Assembly (NCBI RefSeq): GCF_008011855.1
Contig: NZ_VOUX01000031.1
Location: forward strand, 124,001-188,000
Source of the DNA: Serratia bockelmannii
GTDB taxonomy: Bacteria > Pseudomonadota > Gammaproteobacteria > Enterobacterales > Enterobacteriaceae
Direction of reading: 5' to 3'
Length of the DNA stretch: 64,000 nt
Shown here: positions 18,976 to 24,926 of the stretch, piece by piece
Layout of the letters: each line of letters begins with the position of its first letter
Position numbering within the stretch: the stretch's first letter is position 1
Program-made: the position numbers and the translations under genes
The notes under the pieces: generated by a model
The model's input: only the letters and a program-made list of their open reading frames with translations
Told to the model about the DNA's origin: nothing
Database searches by the model: none

Positions 18976-19640
18976 TATGCTGGTGCTCCATCGTTGAGTT
19001 CGTAATATTCGCGGATCGCCGCATCAACGGCGTTCAGGTCGTTATCGATTTGGAAGCTGTCAAACAGCCCGATCGGTGACTTAACCGGGTCGGTTCCATC
19101 TGATTGCGTGGTGAAGTAGTAGCGGCCATCAGTAACACCAGTGCGTAGGGCGATACTGAACATGCCTTCGACGGTTATTTTTTCGTCAAGCATCTTGCCG
19201 ATAGTTTTCATCTTGACGCGGCCGGCGGGTGTTTCTTCGGTGTGAGCAAGGAAGTAGACGATCAGGTCATCGGCTGCTGCCTGTGCGGCTCTGATTACGT
19301 CCCAGGCGCCACCGCCTATTTCAGTGAATTTTTCGAAAGATTTTTCACTACGCCGGCGCATGAACTGATTGCCCATCACATACTGGAAGTCATCAACAAC
19401 GACGAATTTTTTACCTGCTCGCCGTGCGAAGTTGATGATCAAGACAATATCCGCCGGTATGTCGGTAAAGAACACGTTGCCGGTTTTGGCCTCGAAATCT
19501 CGCGGTTTCCAGCCGGCGGAACGGAATGGCAGGCGTTTGTTTTCCGGGTTGATGAGAAAACCGTCATCAGGGTTAAGCTTCATCATGCTTGCAGATTTGC
19601 CAGATCCGGAATCGCCCAGGATAAGGACTGGAATACCCAT
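18975..19640 (-). CDS. Sak4-like RecA-fold ATPase
   Basis: 221 residues. Walker A GDSGSGKS at residues 9-16 and a Walker B KFVVVDDFQYVM further on, with LIVYFLAHTEE as a sensor-like strand. This is the short single-domain RAD51/RecA-like form known as Sak4, which promotes strand annealing together with a phage SSB. The adjacent SSB-like and ExoX-like genes support a recombination module. Confidence 0.75.
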   Translation of the reverse strand: MGIPVLILGDSGSGKSASMMKLNPDDGFLINPENKRLPFRSAGWKPRDFEAKTGNVFFTDIPADIVLIINFARRAGKKFVVVDDFQYVMGNQFMRRRSEKSFEKFTEIGGGAWDVIRAAQAAADDLIVYFLAHTEETPAGRVKMKTIGKMLDEKITVEGMFSIALRTGVTDGRYYFTTQSDGTDPVKSPIGLFDSFQIDNDLNAVDAAIREYYELNDGAPA

Positions 19641-20311
19641 CAGACGAGCGCCCCCATCGCGTGTTTTATGGTGAACTCCTGGTCTTCATTCAGATCCATA
19701 TTCGCCAGCGCCCAGCGCAAGTAACCAGGATCGTCTGAGGCGATGTCGACGAAGGTTTTCCCCTTATGCTTACCGAACTGCATCGTGTGTAGCAGTGATG
19801 GGCGTACGGTGATGTCGCGCATTTGTGAAATGCTCCAGCGCGCGATGCTGTTCATATAGAGCAGGTTGGTGGCTGTCACATAGCAGTCATACAGCGCACG
19901 GTGAGCATAGAGGCCTTCAGGCACATCGGGCTTAAGGCCGAAGCGATAGCGCAGGTACTGATTGCCATGCCGCTCTTCAGGCCATAGCTTGCGCGCCAGC
20001 TTCAGCGTGCAAATCCATGGGGCCGTGATTTGCGGAAGCTTCTCACGGTCAAAAGCGGCATTGTGTGCGACGTAGATATCAGCACCGAGGTAACGGTCTA
20101 TCACATCGTCGATCGGCGGTGCGTCAGCGACCATTTCTTCGGTGATGTGATGAATAGCCATTGCTTCAAAACTGATGGGCTCAGGAGGGTGTACAAGGTC
20201 GCTCATGGGGTTGCAGATAACGCCATCAACGATGTCGACGCTGGCTATTTCAACCACACCGCCTTCAAAGCTGGTGGTTTCAGTGTCAATTACACGAAAG
20301 GTAGTGCTCAT
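19640..20311 (-). CDS. ExoX-like 3'-5' DNA exonuclease
   Basis: 223 residues, similar along its length to E. coli exonuclease X (220 aa). DnaQ-fold motifs are visible: DTET at 9-12 (ExoI), AHNAAFDR (ExoII) and AHRALYDCY (ExoIII). The C-terminal FGKHKGKTFVDIASDDPGYL block is also in ExoX. It probably trims DNA ends for recombination. The ATG at 20311 is used because the family starts there. It overlaps the Sak4 gene by 1 bp. Confidence 0.85.
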   Translation of the reverse strand: MSTTFRVIDTETTSFEGGVVEIASVDIVDGVICNPMSDLVHPPEPISFEAMAIHHITEEMVADAPPIDDVIDRYLGADIYVAHNAAFDREKLPQITAPWICTLKLARKLWPEERHGNQYLRYRFGLKPDVPEGLYAHRALYDCYVTATNLLYMNSIARWSISQMRDITVRPSLLHTMQFGKHKGKTFVDIASDDPGYLRWALANMDLNEDQEFTIKHAMGALV

Positions 20312-20471
20312 GATTAATCCCGATGGTTCGTGCATCGGCTATGGCGTCGATTTGTGCCAATCGATGCGCCAGCCGGTCGAGGTCAGCGGCGCCCAGCTTG
20401 TTAGCGATGCAGATTGATAGAATGAGGTGTTCAGCTGCGACTTGCTGGCGTGTTGGTGTCTCGATAACCAT
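20286..20471 (-). CDS. small phage protein, unknown
   Basis: 61 residues from an ATG that shares a base with the upstream stop (TGATG), favouring re-initiation. MVIETPTRQQVAAEHLILS and DLDRLAHRLAQIDAIADA suggest two helices. Its end overlaps the ExoX-like start by 26 bp. No family recognised. Confidence 0.55.
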   Translation of the reverse strand: MVIETPTRQQVAAEHLILSICIANKLGAADLDRLAHRLAQIDAIADARTIGINHEHYLSCN

Positions 20472-20614
20472 CAGATCCATACGGCGCCCATAGCCAGCAG
20501 GCATAAAGTCAGAATGGTCAGGGTAAAGATGCTTTTGCCGTAGTTACGCTTGGCGGAAAAGTCACACCCAGATAGGTCATGCTTATGTTGAATACGCGTG
20601 TTCAGGCTCACCAT
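20471..20614 (-). CDS. 47-aa single-helix membrane protein
   Basis: Starts at ATG 20614 with GGAGG five bases upstream. Hydrophilic N-end (MVSLNTRIQHKHDLSGCDF) and one C-terminal membrane helix (IFTLTILTLCLLAMGAVWI). Overlaps the upstream zinc-finger gene by 7 bp. Function unknown; part of a chain of very small left-operon genes. Confidence 0.55.
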   Translation of the reverse strand: MVSLNTRIQHKHDLSGCDFSAKRNYGKSIFTLTILTLCLLAMGAVWI

Positions 20615-20829
20615 GCTGGCCTCCGCTGTATTGTGTGCATCCGCCGTTGCAACGATTTGATGTTTTGGCGGGAGTGATAGTAGGAGGCGCAACGATCAGC
20701 GCACACCAGGATGTCGACCATCTTGAAGCGGCCGTCGGAATAACGCTGAACCTTCACATACTTGCACTTCGACTTTGGCAGCTCTTTTTTACAGTGTTCA
20801 CATACCGTTAGCGTTGGCAGTGGTGTCAT
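20608..20829 (-). CDS. small zinc-finger-like phage protein
   Basis: 73 residues from ATG 20829 (AGAGG 8 nt upstream). CEHCKK and a later CADRC form a probable four-Cys zinc site; the C-end is very basic (SLQRRMHTIQRRPAW). Could bind nucleic acid or a host protein. The earlier ATG at 20874 lacks a ribosome site. Confidence 0.6.
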   Translation of the reverse strand: MTPLPTLTVCEHCKKELPKSKCKYVKVQRYSDGRFKMVDILVCADRCASYYHSRQNIKSLQRRMHTIQRRPAW

Positions 20830-21028
20830 AACATGTCCTCTCGGTAGAAATTCACATGGGTAAGCGCGCCCCACAAGGTGCGCTTATTGATGTGAAAAAA
20901 GAGCCCCGGCGAGTGGGGCAAACTGGAAGAAACGAAGGTGTCATGGTGAGTGCCAGGGTGATGCCTGGCTTCAGATGCCTTTACTTTTAAGCCCAATAAA
21001 AAACCGCATCCCTCCGGGCTGAATAACT

Positions 21029-21115
21029 TTATCTGGACAGGTAAAACCCCAGCGCCGACCAAAGCGCGACGCAGATGACAACCACGCCCAGCCAGACTTT
21101 TTCGTTGAATGTCAT
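21029..21115 (-). CDS. 28-aa membrane peptide
   Basis: MTFNEKVWLGVVVICVAL followed by WSALGFYLSR, one membrane helix with a basic last residue. GAGG lies 5 nt before the ATG. The frame is too short to be caught by usual gene callers. Placed in line with the other small left-operon genes. Function unknown. Confidence 0.55.
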   Translation of the reverse strand: MTFNEKVWLGVVVICVALWSALGFYLSR

Positions 21116-21151
21116 GATTGCCTCAGTGCGCCCCGTAGGGCGCGGTGGGTG

Positions 21152-21253
21152 TTAATAGCCGCGTTTTGCTTTGCGGGCGTAGAACAGCGCTGCTATGGCT
21201 GCAAATCCATCTGCACGAAGTTCACGGTAGAGAATTAGGCCGTAACTTTTCAT
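21152..21253 (-). CDS. 33-aa basic peptide
   Basis: MKSYGLILYRELRADGFAAI then AALFYARKAKRGY. AGAGGG is 7 nt upstream of the ATG. Amphipathic with a basic end; start lies 18 bp after the stop of the upstream zinc-ribbon gene. Function unknown. Confidence 0.55.
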   Translation of the reverse strand: MKSYGLILYRELRADGFAAIAALFYARKAKRGY

Positions 21254-21270
21254 CGTGTAACCCTCTGCTG

Positions 21271-21432
21271 TTAGTTGGCGCACTGGTGCTTTTTGCTGAA
21301 TACGCGCTGAGCCTGGATTGCTTTGCCCGCATCTGGTGTACGGTAGAAAACCTCGCGGCATTTGTTGCAGAACAGAACCTTCAGGCCGTGGCCATCAGTA
21401 CCCCAGCCAACGTGCTCATTGATTGCTTTCAT
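21271..21432 (-). CDS. 53-aa zinc-ribbon-like phage protein
   Basis: MKAINEHVGWGTDGHGLKVL, then FCNKCREVFYRTPDAGKA and a final HQCAN. CNKC plus the C-terminal His/Cys suggests a small zinc knuckle. The ribosome site (GAGGAG, then TACACG, then ATG) is strong. It is one of the first well-supported genes of the left operon. No known name. Confidence 0.65.
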   Translation of the reverse strand: MKAINEHVGWGTDGHGLKVLFCNKCREVFYRTPDAGKAIQAQRVFSKKHQCAN

Positions 21433-21458
21433 CGTGTAGCTCCTCAGTGGTTTTATGC

Positions 21459-21632
21459 CTACCGCCCAAACTGGCAGCGGCAGGGTAAATCCACTCGTCG
21501 TTTTAAGCTGCTTGTGCGTTCGCCGGGCGCTAACCGGTTACTTAGTGATGCTTTACGCCTCCTTTCCCTCACTGCGTCGCCGTGGGAACCCGACCTGTAA
21601 CACCGTCGTCGCGTGGCTGGCCTGTAGGCCAT
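21459..21632 (-). CDS. possible Arg-rich 57-aa protein in the N position
   Basis: A frame starting MAYRPATRRRCYRSGSHG and continuing VRERRRKASLSNRL, SSLKRRVDLPCRC. Roughly a quarter of the residues are Arg or Lys. It is the first longer frame after boxA, where lambdoid N-type antiterminators with Arg-rich RNA-binding motifs sit. There is no Shine-Dalgarno, and GC-rich non-coding DNA can give Arg-rich frames by chance. Treat as speculative. Confidence 0.25.
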   Translation of the reverse strand: MAYRPATRRRCYRSGSHGDAVRERRRKASLSNRLAPGERTSSLKRRVDLPCRCQFGR

Positions 21633-21640
21633 GAGCCGAT

Positions 21641-21652
21641 TTACTGCTTCAT
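21641..21652 (-). CDS. three-codon minigene (ATG AAG CAG TAA)
   Basis: The minus strand has a strong AAAGGAG about 9 nt before an ATG, but the frame stops after only Met-Lys-Gln. Lambda carries comparable minigenes (bar sites) in its left operon, which sequester tRNA as peptidyl-tRNA. Whether this one is translated is unknown. Confidence 0.35.
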   Translation of the reverse strand: MKQ

Positions 21653-21679
21653 TGGCTTGATCTCCTTTGTTGATAAATC

Positions 21680-21785
21680 GTCACCCAGTCCTGTCCGCTG
21701 CATGCCGTTGGTGCCATACCCCCGTAAGGGCTGGGGACTACCGGGTACTGAGTTGCGCAGATCTCTCTGCTCAGTGCTGGGTGAC
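21680..21785 (-). ncRNA. structured leader RNA of the left operon
   Basis: In the PL transcript a perfect 9-bp outer stem (GTCACCCAG with CTGGGTGAC) encloses about 88 nt. Inside are an ACTGAG/CTCAGT stem with a CAG/CTG extension and a CCCC/GGGG hairpin, giving a branched fold. It lies between boxA and the first genes. This is the place of nut or, in HK022-type phages, put RNA. No match to a known element has been tested. Confidence 0.5.
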
Positions 21786-21795
21786 TAAACCTGAT

Positions 21796-21807
21796 TGTTA
21801 AAGAGCG
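21796..21807 (-). promoter_or_regulatory. boxA antitermination element
   Basis: Minus strand CGCTCTTTAACA equals the boxA consensus recognised by NusB-NusE. It lies about 35 nt downstream of the predicted PL start. Confidence 0.65.
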
Positions 21808-21848
21808 TCCCGGTGGTTTGGGGTGACGTTGTTGCTGTCGATGAACCA

Positions 21849-21877
21849 ATAATCAACCATTGGTTATTTTTAGTCAA
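21849..21877 (-). promoter_or_regulatory. PL promoter
   Basis: Minus strand TTGACT, 17-bp spacer, GATTAT. The spacer contains an operator-like palindrome (AACCATTGGTT), as expected for a CI-repressed early promoter. It drives the left operon. Confidence 0.7.
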
Positions 21878-21888
21878 TACCATTGGTT
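21855..21888. promoter_or_regulatory. left operators (OL)
   Basis: Two 11-bp palindromes, AACCATTGGTT at 21855-21865 and TACCATTGGTT at 21878-21888, centres 23 bp apart, the first inside PL. Further half-sites (TGGTTGAT) occur at 21895-21925. The same motif recurs three times at OR. Confidence 0.65.
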
Positions 21889-21982
21889 GATTTTATGGTT
21901 GATTTTCTCTTATGTGGTTGATGTTTGGTTTGTTATTTTTTGAAAAAAAACTGAGCGGGATTTGTGAGGGGATTTTTGGGCG

Positions 21983-22007
21983 AAAAAAAACCGGCCAAAT
22001 TGGCCGG
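21983..22007 (-). terminator. terminator after the CI gene
   Basis: CCGGCCA-AAT-TGGCCGG hairpin with eight A before it on the plus strand, i.e. a T run on the minus strand. It closes the CI transcript before it can run into PL. Confidence 0.85.
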
Positions 22008-22024
22008 CTTGTAGGGTTGGATGT

Positions 22025-22771
22025 TTACCAGGCGGATGATGACCAGAACACTCGTCCGAGAACCACCAACTGCTCTTTGCGTTGCTGGTAGTTTAGGTGT
22101 TCCTCATCGTACTCGTCTTTATTGAGAGAACGGATAGTTACTCCACCGTCAGGGTGTTCCATCAGTATCTTCACTCGAAGCAAATTACCATGTCGTATCG
22201 CATAGGTCTTACCCTCTCTGATCCGGGTGTCATCAGTGTTGATACCCACTATATCGCCATCATGTAAGCGTGGCTCCATGCTGGAACCTGAAATTTTCAC
22301 CAGCTTTGCTGCGGATGCAGAAACGCCCATGTCATGGAGGAATTGACGCCTAAAGGTGAAAGTAGATGATGCCTTTTCAATCATGTCATATGTGCCATCC
22401 CCAGCAGAGAATCGCACATCCAAGAGAGGTAGTTCGACAAACTCATCATCATCTATGGGTTCAGCCGTTGAACTATCATCGTTGTCATCATCAAGCTGAA
22501 TTACTGCGCTATCCCTACTGTTCCCGCGCCCGTATTCGAGCCATTCGGCCCTAACTCCAAGCCATTCGGAAAGAGCAACAATACGATCAACCTCAGGACT
22601 GGATTCAGCATTAAGCCATTTCCCAACAGCAGTTGTGGTAACAGCAATGCCGCGCTTTTTAAGAGCTGCTTGGATATCAACTGCTCGCCCATGAAGCCTT
22701 ACGCCAGCCTCATCGCAGGCAAGCTTAAGCCGCTCTGCAAACTTTTCGCGTAATTCGTTTTTAGTAACCAT
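22025..22771 (-). CDS. cI: LexA-like CI repressor
   Basis: 248 residues. N-terminal HTH (IQAALKKRGIAVTTTAVGKWL), an acidic linker (LDDDNDD), and a C-terminal S24/LexA-type domain. The self-cleavage site Ala123-Gly124 (RFSAGD), Ser164 (GSSMEP) and Lys201 (LLRVKIL) are all in place, so RecA-stimulated induction is expected. It maintains lysogeny by repressing PL and PR. The start codon lies inside an operator palindrome, and a possible PRM -10 leaves almost no leader. Confidence 0.93.
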   Translation of the reverse strand: MVTKNELREKFAERLKLACDEAGVRLHGRAVDIQAALKKRGIAVTTTAVGKWLNAESSPEVDRIVALSEWLGVRAEWLEYGRGNSRDSAVIQLDDDNDDSSTAEPIDDDEFVELPLLDVRFSAGDGTYDMIEKASSTFTFRRQFLHDMGVSASAAKLVKISGSSMEPRLHDGDIVGINTDDTRIREGKTYAIRHGNLLRVKILMEHPDGGVTIRSLNKDEYDEEHLNYQQRKEQLVVLGRVFWSSSAW

Positions 22772-22782
22772 TGGTTGATTCT

Positions 22783-22788
22783 CTTATA
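22783..22788 (-). promoter_or_regulatory. PRM -10 candidate for cI
   Basis: Minus strand TATAAG. A start about 7 nt downstream would leave a leader of some 5 nt before the cI ATG, as with leaderless lambda cI mRNA from PRM. No good -35 is seen, consistent with activation. Confidence 0.4.
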
Positions 22789-22790
22789 GA

Positions 22791-22818
22791 TTGACTCAAC
22801 TATCAGTTGTGCTATAAC
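22791..22818 (+). promoter_or_regulatory. PR promoter
   Basis: TTGACT, 16-bp spacer, TATAAC. The middle operator lies in the spacer. Drives cro, cII and the replication genes. Confidence 0.7.
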
Positions 22819-22856
22819 ATCAACCAATAGTTATTTTTTGGTTGTGGAGATAAACC

Positions 22857-23087
22857 ATGAATGAAGTAAAAAAGGCCATTAAAGCTGTAGGCGGCCCTGC
22901 AAGAGCAGCAGAAATCTGCGATCGGTCTGTAACGGCTATCCAAAAATGGCAAAGCAAAGGGTGCCTTCCTCGCACTGAATACACAGGTAAAACCAAATAC
23001 GCAGAGATCCTGGCAAGTCATTCCAATGGAGAAGTAATTGCCTCTGAGCTTTTGGAAAAAGCGAACCCTGACCGGGTGTCATGCTGA
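22857..23087 (+). CDS. cro: Cro-like repressor
   Basis: 76 residues, MNEVKKAIKAVGGPARAAEI followed by CDRSVTAIQKWQSKGCLPRTE. This is a Cro/YdaS-type helix-turn-helix with the short extension typical of lambdoid Cro proteins. First gene after PR and divergent from cI. Expected to bind the same operators and favour the lytic state. Confidence 0.85.
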   Translation: MNEVKKAIKAVGGPARAAEICDRSVTAIQKWQSKGCLPRTEYTGKTKYAEILASHSNGEVIASELLEKANPDRVSC

Positions 23088-23102
23088 CTAATTTACAAGG
23101 AG

Positions 23103-23135
23103 ATTATTTATGGAAAACAACGCAATAGCACGAAA
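23103..23135 (-). promoter_or_regulatory. PRE promoter with CII box
   Basis: Minus strand TTTC-N6-TTGC is a 7/8 match to the CII repeat TTGC-N6-TTGC. The hexamer between the repeats, a 17-bp spacer and AATAAT (5/6 match) form the core promoter. It overlaps the cII start, as in lambda, and points toward cI. Confidence 0.5.
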
Positions 23136-23433
23136 GTTAGAACCACCGATTATCAACCCCGTTGAGATTGAGTGCGTTCTGCTCACCCGGCTTGCGTCAG
23201 TAGGGCAGAAAGCCTATGCCGAGCATCTTGGCATCAGTGAATCCACAGCCAGCCGCCGCAAAGGTGAAGGGCATTTTGCAGCTATGGCAAAGGAGTTAGC
23301 GTTTCTGGGTATTCAGGCTGCACCCCCTGAAGCCGTGCTGGTTTCCCGTGATTATTTGGCGTCTGTTGAGACATTGGCTGATATCGGATTAAAAGCAGAG
23401 CGCAGCCGTCCTGGGCCGCTGGGGTGGGACTAA
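23110..23433 (+). CDS. cII: CII-like transcription activator
   Basis: 107 residues with the CII fold: IECVLLTRLASVGQKAYAEHL, then GISESTASRRKGEGHFAAMAK as the HTH. CII activates PRE for CI synthesis and thus decides for lysogeny. It is the second gene of the right operon with AAGGAG before the ATG. The C-terminal part is unlike lambda CII, so its proteolytic control cannot be read. Confidence 0.85.
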   Translation: MENNAIARKLEPPIINPVEIECVLLTRLASVGQKAYAEHLGISESTASRRKGEGHFAAMAKELAFLGIQAAPPEAVLVSRDYLASVETLADIGLKAERSRPGPLGWD

Positions 23434-23697
23434 TGAATCATATCCAGTTCATTGAGAAACATATCAAGCAAAAGCTGATTGAGGCTGGCTATAGCTCTGC
23501 TATCGCTCAGGGGGGGGGCAAATGAAGGTGTTGACCTCTACAAGCGCAGTTCACAAGCCAGCGCCAAAGGAAGGATGTTTGATGACTGTTATCGGCATGC
23601 GCGGTTGTGGGCAGAGAAAAACAGCACAGCCGTTGATAAGCCGATCAAGAAAAAACAAAGCCGAACTGCGCCAACAGCTCGGCCGGGTCTTTTTTAA
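23433..23697 (+). pseudogene. small early gene split by a frameshift at nine G
   Basis: The frame from ATG 23433 (overlapping the cII stop) encodes MNHIQFIEKHIKQKLIEAGY then SSAIAQGGGK and stops at 23525. The next frame, after the G9 run at 23510-23518, continues ANEGVDLYKRSSQASAKG, RMFDDCYRHARLWAEKNS and ends at 23697. With eight G the two join into one ~87-residue protein resembling small proteins found after cII in other lambdoid phages. G9 therefore looks like one extra base, by mutation, slippage or sequencing error. Confidence 0.65.
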
Positions 23698-23719
23698 ACC
23701 GTCGGAGGTTTGAATCATT

Positions 23720-23878
23720 ATGCGCAAAAACAAACGCACAACGCAAGAGCGCGAAGTTACCCGCGATGACTTTTTGAAGCCGGCAGATCCGATCGGAACG
23801 ATGTCACCCGTTTTTCATAAACGGTTTGTGGAGGAGTTCCGCAGGGTAAAAGCGCAACAGGAAGGCCGTCATGAGTAA
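23720..23878 (+). CDS. 52-aa basic phage protein
   Basis: MRKNKRTTQEREVTRDDFLK, then MSPVFHKRFVEEFRRVKAQQ. GGAGG lies about 10 nt upstream. The stop overlaps the O-like gene start by 8 bp. Too short for standard callers. Function unknown; strongly charged, possibly a replication accessory. Confidence 0.55.
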   Translation: MRKNKRTTQEREVTRDDFLKPADPIGTMSPVFHKRFVEEFRRVKAQQEGRHE

Positions 23879-24926
23879 CACCGCTGAAATTATCCAATTC
23901 CGTGCGCCTGTAGAGCGTGAGGAGCATCGAGTGGCCGATCTTGATGATGGGTTCACCCGTGTTGCTAATGAGCTGCTGGACGCTGTTCTGGCTTCAGGGT
24001 TAACCGAAATCCAGCTTCACATCGTGCTGGCCGTATGGAGGAAAACTTACGGCTGGAACAAAAAAATGGACTGGATCAGCAACGAAGAGTTTGAGCGTAT
24101 GACGACCAAGGACAGGACTAAATGCTCAACAGCAAAAAACCAGCTTATCCGTATGCAGGTGCTTGTTCAGAAAGGACGTTCAGTAGGAATGAACAAGAAC
24201 ATTTGCGAGTGGGAAACCAAGTTTAACGGATTCGGTAAAAGTTTTACCGAATCAGTAAAAGAAAGTTTTACCGAATCAGTAAAGGGGGCTTTACCGAATC
24301 AGTCAAACACAAAAGACACTATTCAAAAGACATTAAAAACAGATCCCCCTAAAGCCCCCAATGGGGAATTTTCGGAGGAAGTTCTCTCACAAGCAAAACA
24401 AGCCCTGGAGTATTACAACGAACTCACAGGGGGTTCCTGCCGTTCTGCAGAACCATTCGCAGTGCTGCTGACCGAAACCAAAACCCGCAGCGCGTACACC
24501 CTGCAAGACCTTCAGTTGGTTTGCCGTTGGGTGGTGCGCACCTGGAAGCAGCGAAATAACACCGTTGCCAAGCCGGCGAACATCTGCCGGGTAAACCGGT
24601 TCGATGGCTACCTGTCCGACGCCGAAGCCTGGCAGAAAACCTGCGTAGAAATCGACTGCCAAGCGGTGGTGGATATTTACAACGAAATTACAGCGGGCCG
24701 TATGGCGCCTGTAGAGCTCGACAGGGAGCGCGAAATTTCTATCCGTGAACTCACCACCCACCTCGCCACAAAGTCACCTGAGGGCTTTGGTGCGTATTTT
24801 TCGGCATTCCTTGAGGACGCCAGAGAGTTTTACTTCGGCGGGCCGACTGGGGAAGGCTGGCATGCTGATTTCGAATACCTGATGAAACCTCAAACATTGC
24901 GCAAAGTTCGGGAGGGAACCCTGTGA
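23871..24926 (+). CDS. O: O-like replication initiator
   Basis: 351 residues. The N-terminal [52 protein letters not shown] is the lambda O-type DNA-binding domain. The middle encodes repeats ([18 protein letters not shown]) because the iterons of the origin lie within the gene. The C-terminal part should load the helicase. The start is coupled to the upstream gene and the stop overlaps the helicase start (GTGA). Confidence 0.88.
   Translation: MSNTAEIIQFRAPVEREEHRVADLDDGFTRVANELLDAVLASGLTEIQLHIVLAVWRKTYGWNKKMDWISNEEFERMTTKDRTKCSTAKNQLIRMQVLVQKGRSVGMNKNICEWETKFNGFGKSFTESVKESFTESVKGALPNQSNTKDTIQKTLKTDPPKAPNGEFSEEVLSQAKQALEYYNELTGGSCRSAEPFAVLLTETKTRSAYTLQDLQLVCRWVVRTWKQRNNTVAKPANICRVNRFDGYLSDAEAWQKTCVEIDCQAVVDIYNEITAGRMAPVELDREREISIRELTTHLATKSPEGFGAYFSAFLEDAREFYFGGPTGEGWHADFEYLMKPQTLRKVREGTL
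24229..24303 (+). other. replication origin: iterons within O
   Basis: Three direct copies of TTTACCGAATCAGT begin at 24243, 24267 and 24290, spaced 24 and 23 bp. An inverted copy (GATTCGGTAAAA, 24229-24240) forms a palindrome with the first. An A-rich stretch (24304-24345) follows, fitting an unwinding region as in lambda ori. Confidence 0.8.

Larger units (their letters stand above)
22766..22832. promoter_or_regulatory. right operators (OR)
   Basis: Three 11-bp sites: AACCATTGGTT (22766-22776, over the cI start), AACTATCAGTT (22798-22808, inside PR) and AACCAATAGTT (22822-22832). They share the pattern AACYA-N-TRGTT-like with the OL copies. Confidence 0.65.

Noticed and set aside
20826-21062. 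78-codon minus-strand frame
   Set aside because: No ribosome site and conflicts with the better supported 28-codon membrane peptide at 21029-21115.
21145-21600. 151-codon plus-strand frame opposite the left leader and small genes
   Set aside because: The minus strand carries short frames with good ribosome sites and a structured leader; the plus frame has neither and runs through both.
23522-23713. 63-codon frame starting just after the G9 run
   Set aside because: Its protein is less family-like than the frame ending at 23697, and its start is explained by the frameshift.
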